A DNA stretch of 22,275 nucleotides from an uncultured Oscillospiraceae bacterium. GTDB lineage: Bacteria > Bacillota > Clostridia > Oscillospirales > Oscillospiraceae. Positions 20,707-22,275 of the stretch are shown piece after piece (position 1 is the stretch's first letter; each line of letters opens with the position of its first letter). The notes under the pieces are model-generated. The model was given only the letters and a program-made list of their open reading frames with translations. It searched no databases and had not been told where the DNA came from. Where the stretch lies: the NCBI GenBank assembly GCA_934589145.1, contig CAKTNW010000033.1, positions 1 through 22,275 of the forward strand, written 5' to 3'. Both the position numbers and the translations under genes were made by a program.

Positions 20707-21648
20707 TTAATCCTCGTCCTCGAACAGGCACTGGGCCAGCTTGTTGAACATGTGATCCCGGTGGCGGATCACCTCCACGTCCCTGCCGTCGGAGTAGTCA
20801 TAGAAGCCCGCGCCGTTCTTCACGCCCAGCCGGTCATGCTCGATGCACTCGCTGATCAGGCCGAAGGGCTCGGTGGCGTTGCACAGGTCGGCGAAGGTAT
20901 ACTTGGCGATGTTGTGGTGGATGTCCAGGCCGCCCAGATCGCAGGTCTCGAAGGGGCCGAAGCAGGCGTAGCGGAAGCCCAGGGCGTATTTCATCACGTC
21001 GTCCACCGCCTCGGGGCTGGCGATACCCTGCTGCACGATGTGGAGGGATTCCCGCAGGATGGCCTGCTGCAACCGGTTCAGCACGAAGCTGGGGGCGTCC
21101 TTGACGATGACGGGCTTTTTCTTCATGCCCAGCGCCACCTGGCGCACCAGCTCCGCCGTCTCCGACGCGGTCTTTTCGCCCTCCACGATCTCGATAAGGG
21201 GGATGATGTGGGGCGGATTCATCCAGTGCATCCCGGCAAAGCGCTCCGGGTGAGTGACAGCCTCGGCAATTTTGGTGATACTGAGGCCGGAGGTGTTGCT
21301 GCACAGAATGGCGTCCTCCGCCACGATGGGGCACAGCCTGCGGTAGAAATCGTGCTTGACCTCCAGCTTTTCCAGGATGGCCTCCACCAGGAAATCGGTG
21401 TCCGCCAGCTCCTCCAGCCGGTCGGTGAAGGAGATACGGTCAACGAGGGCGGCGGACTGCTCCGCCGTCAGCTTGCCGCTGGCCACCTCGGTCTGCTGGT
21501 TCAGGGCGATCATGTCCCGTGCCTTGTCCAGGGCGGCGGGAAACAGGTCATAGAGCCGGACGGGGTATCCGGCGGCGGCGAAGGCCTGGGCCAGGGAATA
21601 GCCCATGGTGCCCGCTCCGGCGATGGCAACGCGGCGGATCTCTCTCAT
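20707..21648 (-). CDS. 3-hydroxyacyl-CoA dehydrogenase family protein
   Basis: This 313-residue NAD-dependent dehydrogenase has an N-terminal Rossmann domain with VAIAGAGTMGYSLAQAF (G11-x-G13-x-x-G16) and the acidic residue of LYD (Asp34). SNTSGLSITKIAEA (117-130) and AGMHWMNPPHIIPLIEIVEG follow, containing the catalytic His141 and NPP turn. The helical dimer domain includes DAPSFVLNRLQQAILRE and PFETCDLGGLDIHHNI. The NPPHIIPLIE form with doubled proline is seen more in carnitine dehydrogenase, lambda-crystallin and branched hydroxyacid relatives than in strict 3-hydroxybutyryl-CoA dehydrogenase, so the substrate is left open. The ATG at 21648 follows GGAGG by nine bases. Its upstream region carries a repeated operator-like element. 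Confidence 0.88.
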   Translation of the reverse strand: MREIRRVAIAGAGTMGYSLAQAFAAAGYPVRLYDLFPAALDKARDMIALNQQTEVASGKLTAEQSAALVDRISFTDRLEELADTDFLVEAILEKLEVKHDFYRRLCPIVAEDAILCSNTSGLSITKIAEAVTHPERFAGMHWMNPPHIIPLIEIVEGEKTASETAELVRQVALGMKKKPVIVKDAPSFVLNRLQQAILRESLHIVQQGIASPEAVDDVMKYALGFRYACFGPFETCDLGGLDIHHNIAKYTFADLCNATEPFGLISECIEHDRLGVKNGAGFYDYSDGRDVEVIRHRDHMFNKLAQCLFEDED

Positions 21649-21683
21649 AAGGGTGTCCTCCTGCAAAAAATAGTGGCAAAATC

Positions 21684-21753
21684 GGTACAATAAGGGGTGT
21701 TATATGGTACAATAACCGCCTTTATTGTACCATATAGATGCATATGCATGCAA
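21684..21753 (-). promoter_or_regulatory. Promoter and triple GGTACAATAA operator-like cluster
   Basis: GGTACAATAA occurs at 21684-21693 and 21706-21715, and inverted at 21722-21731. The latter two extend to a perfect 15-bp inverted repeat (21701-21715 with 21722-21736, 6-base loop). A minus-strand promoter TTGCAT (21753-21748), 17 bases, TACAAT (21730-21725) overlaps the inverted copy. A regulator bound here would block transcription of the dehydrogenase gene. Confidence 0.65.
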
Positions 21754-21814
21754 TAAAAAGCTTCGCAGAATTCGCCGCCCGCCATAGCGGCGAACCTTTT
21801 GCGCAAATATAGTA

Positions 21815-21848
21815 AAAAAGTTCCGGTGCATACGCACCGGAACTTTTT
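21815..21848 (-). terminator. Terminator of glutamate dehydrogenase gene
   Basis: A perfect 15-bp stem (21815-21829 with 21834-21848) has a four-base loop and A/T runs on both sides. It lies 32 bases beyond the gdhA stop. A second, shorter hairpin (TTCGCCGC...GCGGCGAA, about 21769-21793) lies further on. Confidence 0.9.
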
Positions 21849-21879
21849 ATGTACTTTGGTACAGATGATGGCGTTCGGC

Positions 21880-22275
21880 TTAGAAGCAGCCCTGCTCCAT
21901 CATAGCCTCGGCGACCTTCTTGAAGCCAGCGATGTTGGCACCGGCGACCAGATCGTAACCCAGACCGTACTCCTCGGCGGCCTCGGCGGACACCTTGTGG
22001 ATGTTCTCCATCATCTTGTGCAGCTGGTGGTCGACCTCGTCGGCAGTCCAGACCAGACGCTCGGAGTTCTGGGACATTTCCAGAGCGGAGACGCCCACGC
22101 CGCCGGCGTTAACAGCCTTGGAAGGAGCAACGATGATGTGCTTCTGCTGACGCAGGAAGTTCAGAGCCTCGTTGGTGGTGGGCATATTGGCGACCTCAAT
22201 GTAGTACTTCACGCCGGAAGCAGCGATCTTCTCAGCGGACTCCATCTTGACGTCGTTCTGCATAGCGGCGGGCAT
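21880..22275 (-). CDS. gdhA: NADP-type glutamate dehydrogenase, C-terminal fragment
   Basis: The last ~131 codons of glutamate dehydrogenase, which interconverts 2-oxoglutarate plus ammonium and glutamate. The frame is open to the right edge, so the 5' part lies outside. Family signatures visible are MQNDVKMESAEKIAASGVKYYIEVANMPTT, IVAPSKAVNAGGVGVSALEMSQN, and the C-terminal VWTADEVDHQLHKMM and AGANIAGFKKVAEAMMEQG. Codon use (GCT, GTT, AAG) looks like a highly expressed gene and resembles genes A and B. The terminator follows directly. Co-enzyme preference is assigned from the close likeness to the hexameric NADP class. Confidence 0.93.
   Translation of the reverse strand: MPAAMQNDVKMESAEKIAASGVKYYIEVANMPTTNEALNFLRQQKHIIVAPSKAVNAGGVGVSALEMSQNSERLVWTADEVDHQLHKMMENIHKVSAEAAEEYGLGYDLVAGANIAGFKKVAEAMMEQGCF

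Overview
The window looks like a chromosomal piece of a GC-rich, spore-forming Clostridia genome, most likely Oscillospiraceae-like. The grounds are: high GC in most genes with strong AGGAGG ribosome sites, a spoIIP sporulation gene, Gram-positive-type promoters (TTGACA/TATAAT), and many intergenic palindromes built around GTAGGGGC...GCCCCTAC. The genus is inferred from gene flavour, not proven.

Layout. 1-3.9 kb: the first 19 codons of argG (minus) with a strong promoter; rimM-trmD (minus) ending in a terminator that contains the trmD stop codon; a two-gene membrane-protein unit; a divergent LysR regulator with its own palindromic operator. 3.9-8.3 kb (all minus): adenine deaminase, a GHSKGG alpha/beta-hydrolase whose mRNA starts in a perfect 23-bp hairpin, and spoIIP. 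8.4-13.0 kb (plus): a polyamine ABC transporter operon potA-potB-potCD, in which permease and binding protein are fused, followed by a FlK-like thioesterase. 17.2-22.3 kb: degV (minus), a small-RNA locus with a decayed peptide gene, DAHP synthase, a tautomerase, a membrane PH-like protein, a 3-hydroxyacyl-CoA dehydrogenase-type enzyme (minus) and the 3' end of NADP-type glutamate dehydrogenase (minus).

The most interesting part is 13.1-17.0 kb. Two paralogous secreted, C-terminally anchored proteins (here A and B) point away from each other. They are arms of a ~1.1-kb imperfect inverted repeat whose inner 115 bp (14071-14185 and 15917-16031) match perfectly. Between the arms lies a 1731-bp segment with a tyrosine recombinase that keeps all its catalytic residues, a small peptide/antisense-RNA pair resembling a type I toxin-antitoxin, and, at its left edge, one outward promoter that reads only into gene A. 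I see no promoter in front of gene B. The left repeat edge carries a 9-8-9 bp recombinase-type site. The simplest reading is an invertible cassette in which a recombinase flips the promoter between two alternative surface proteins; in this assembly A is ON and B is OFF. This is inferred from sequence architecture and has not been tested.

A second copy of the peptide/antisense module lies at 18.2-18.6 kb, where the peptide gene is cut short by an intergenic palindrome. A related hairpin sits in the recombinase leader. No rRNA, tRNA or CRISPR array was recognised.
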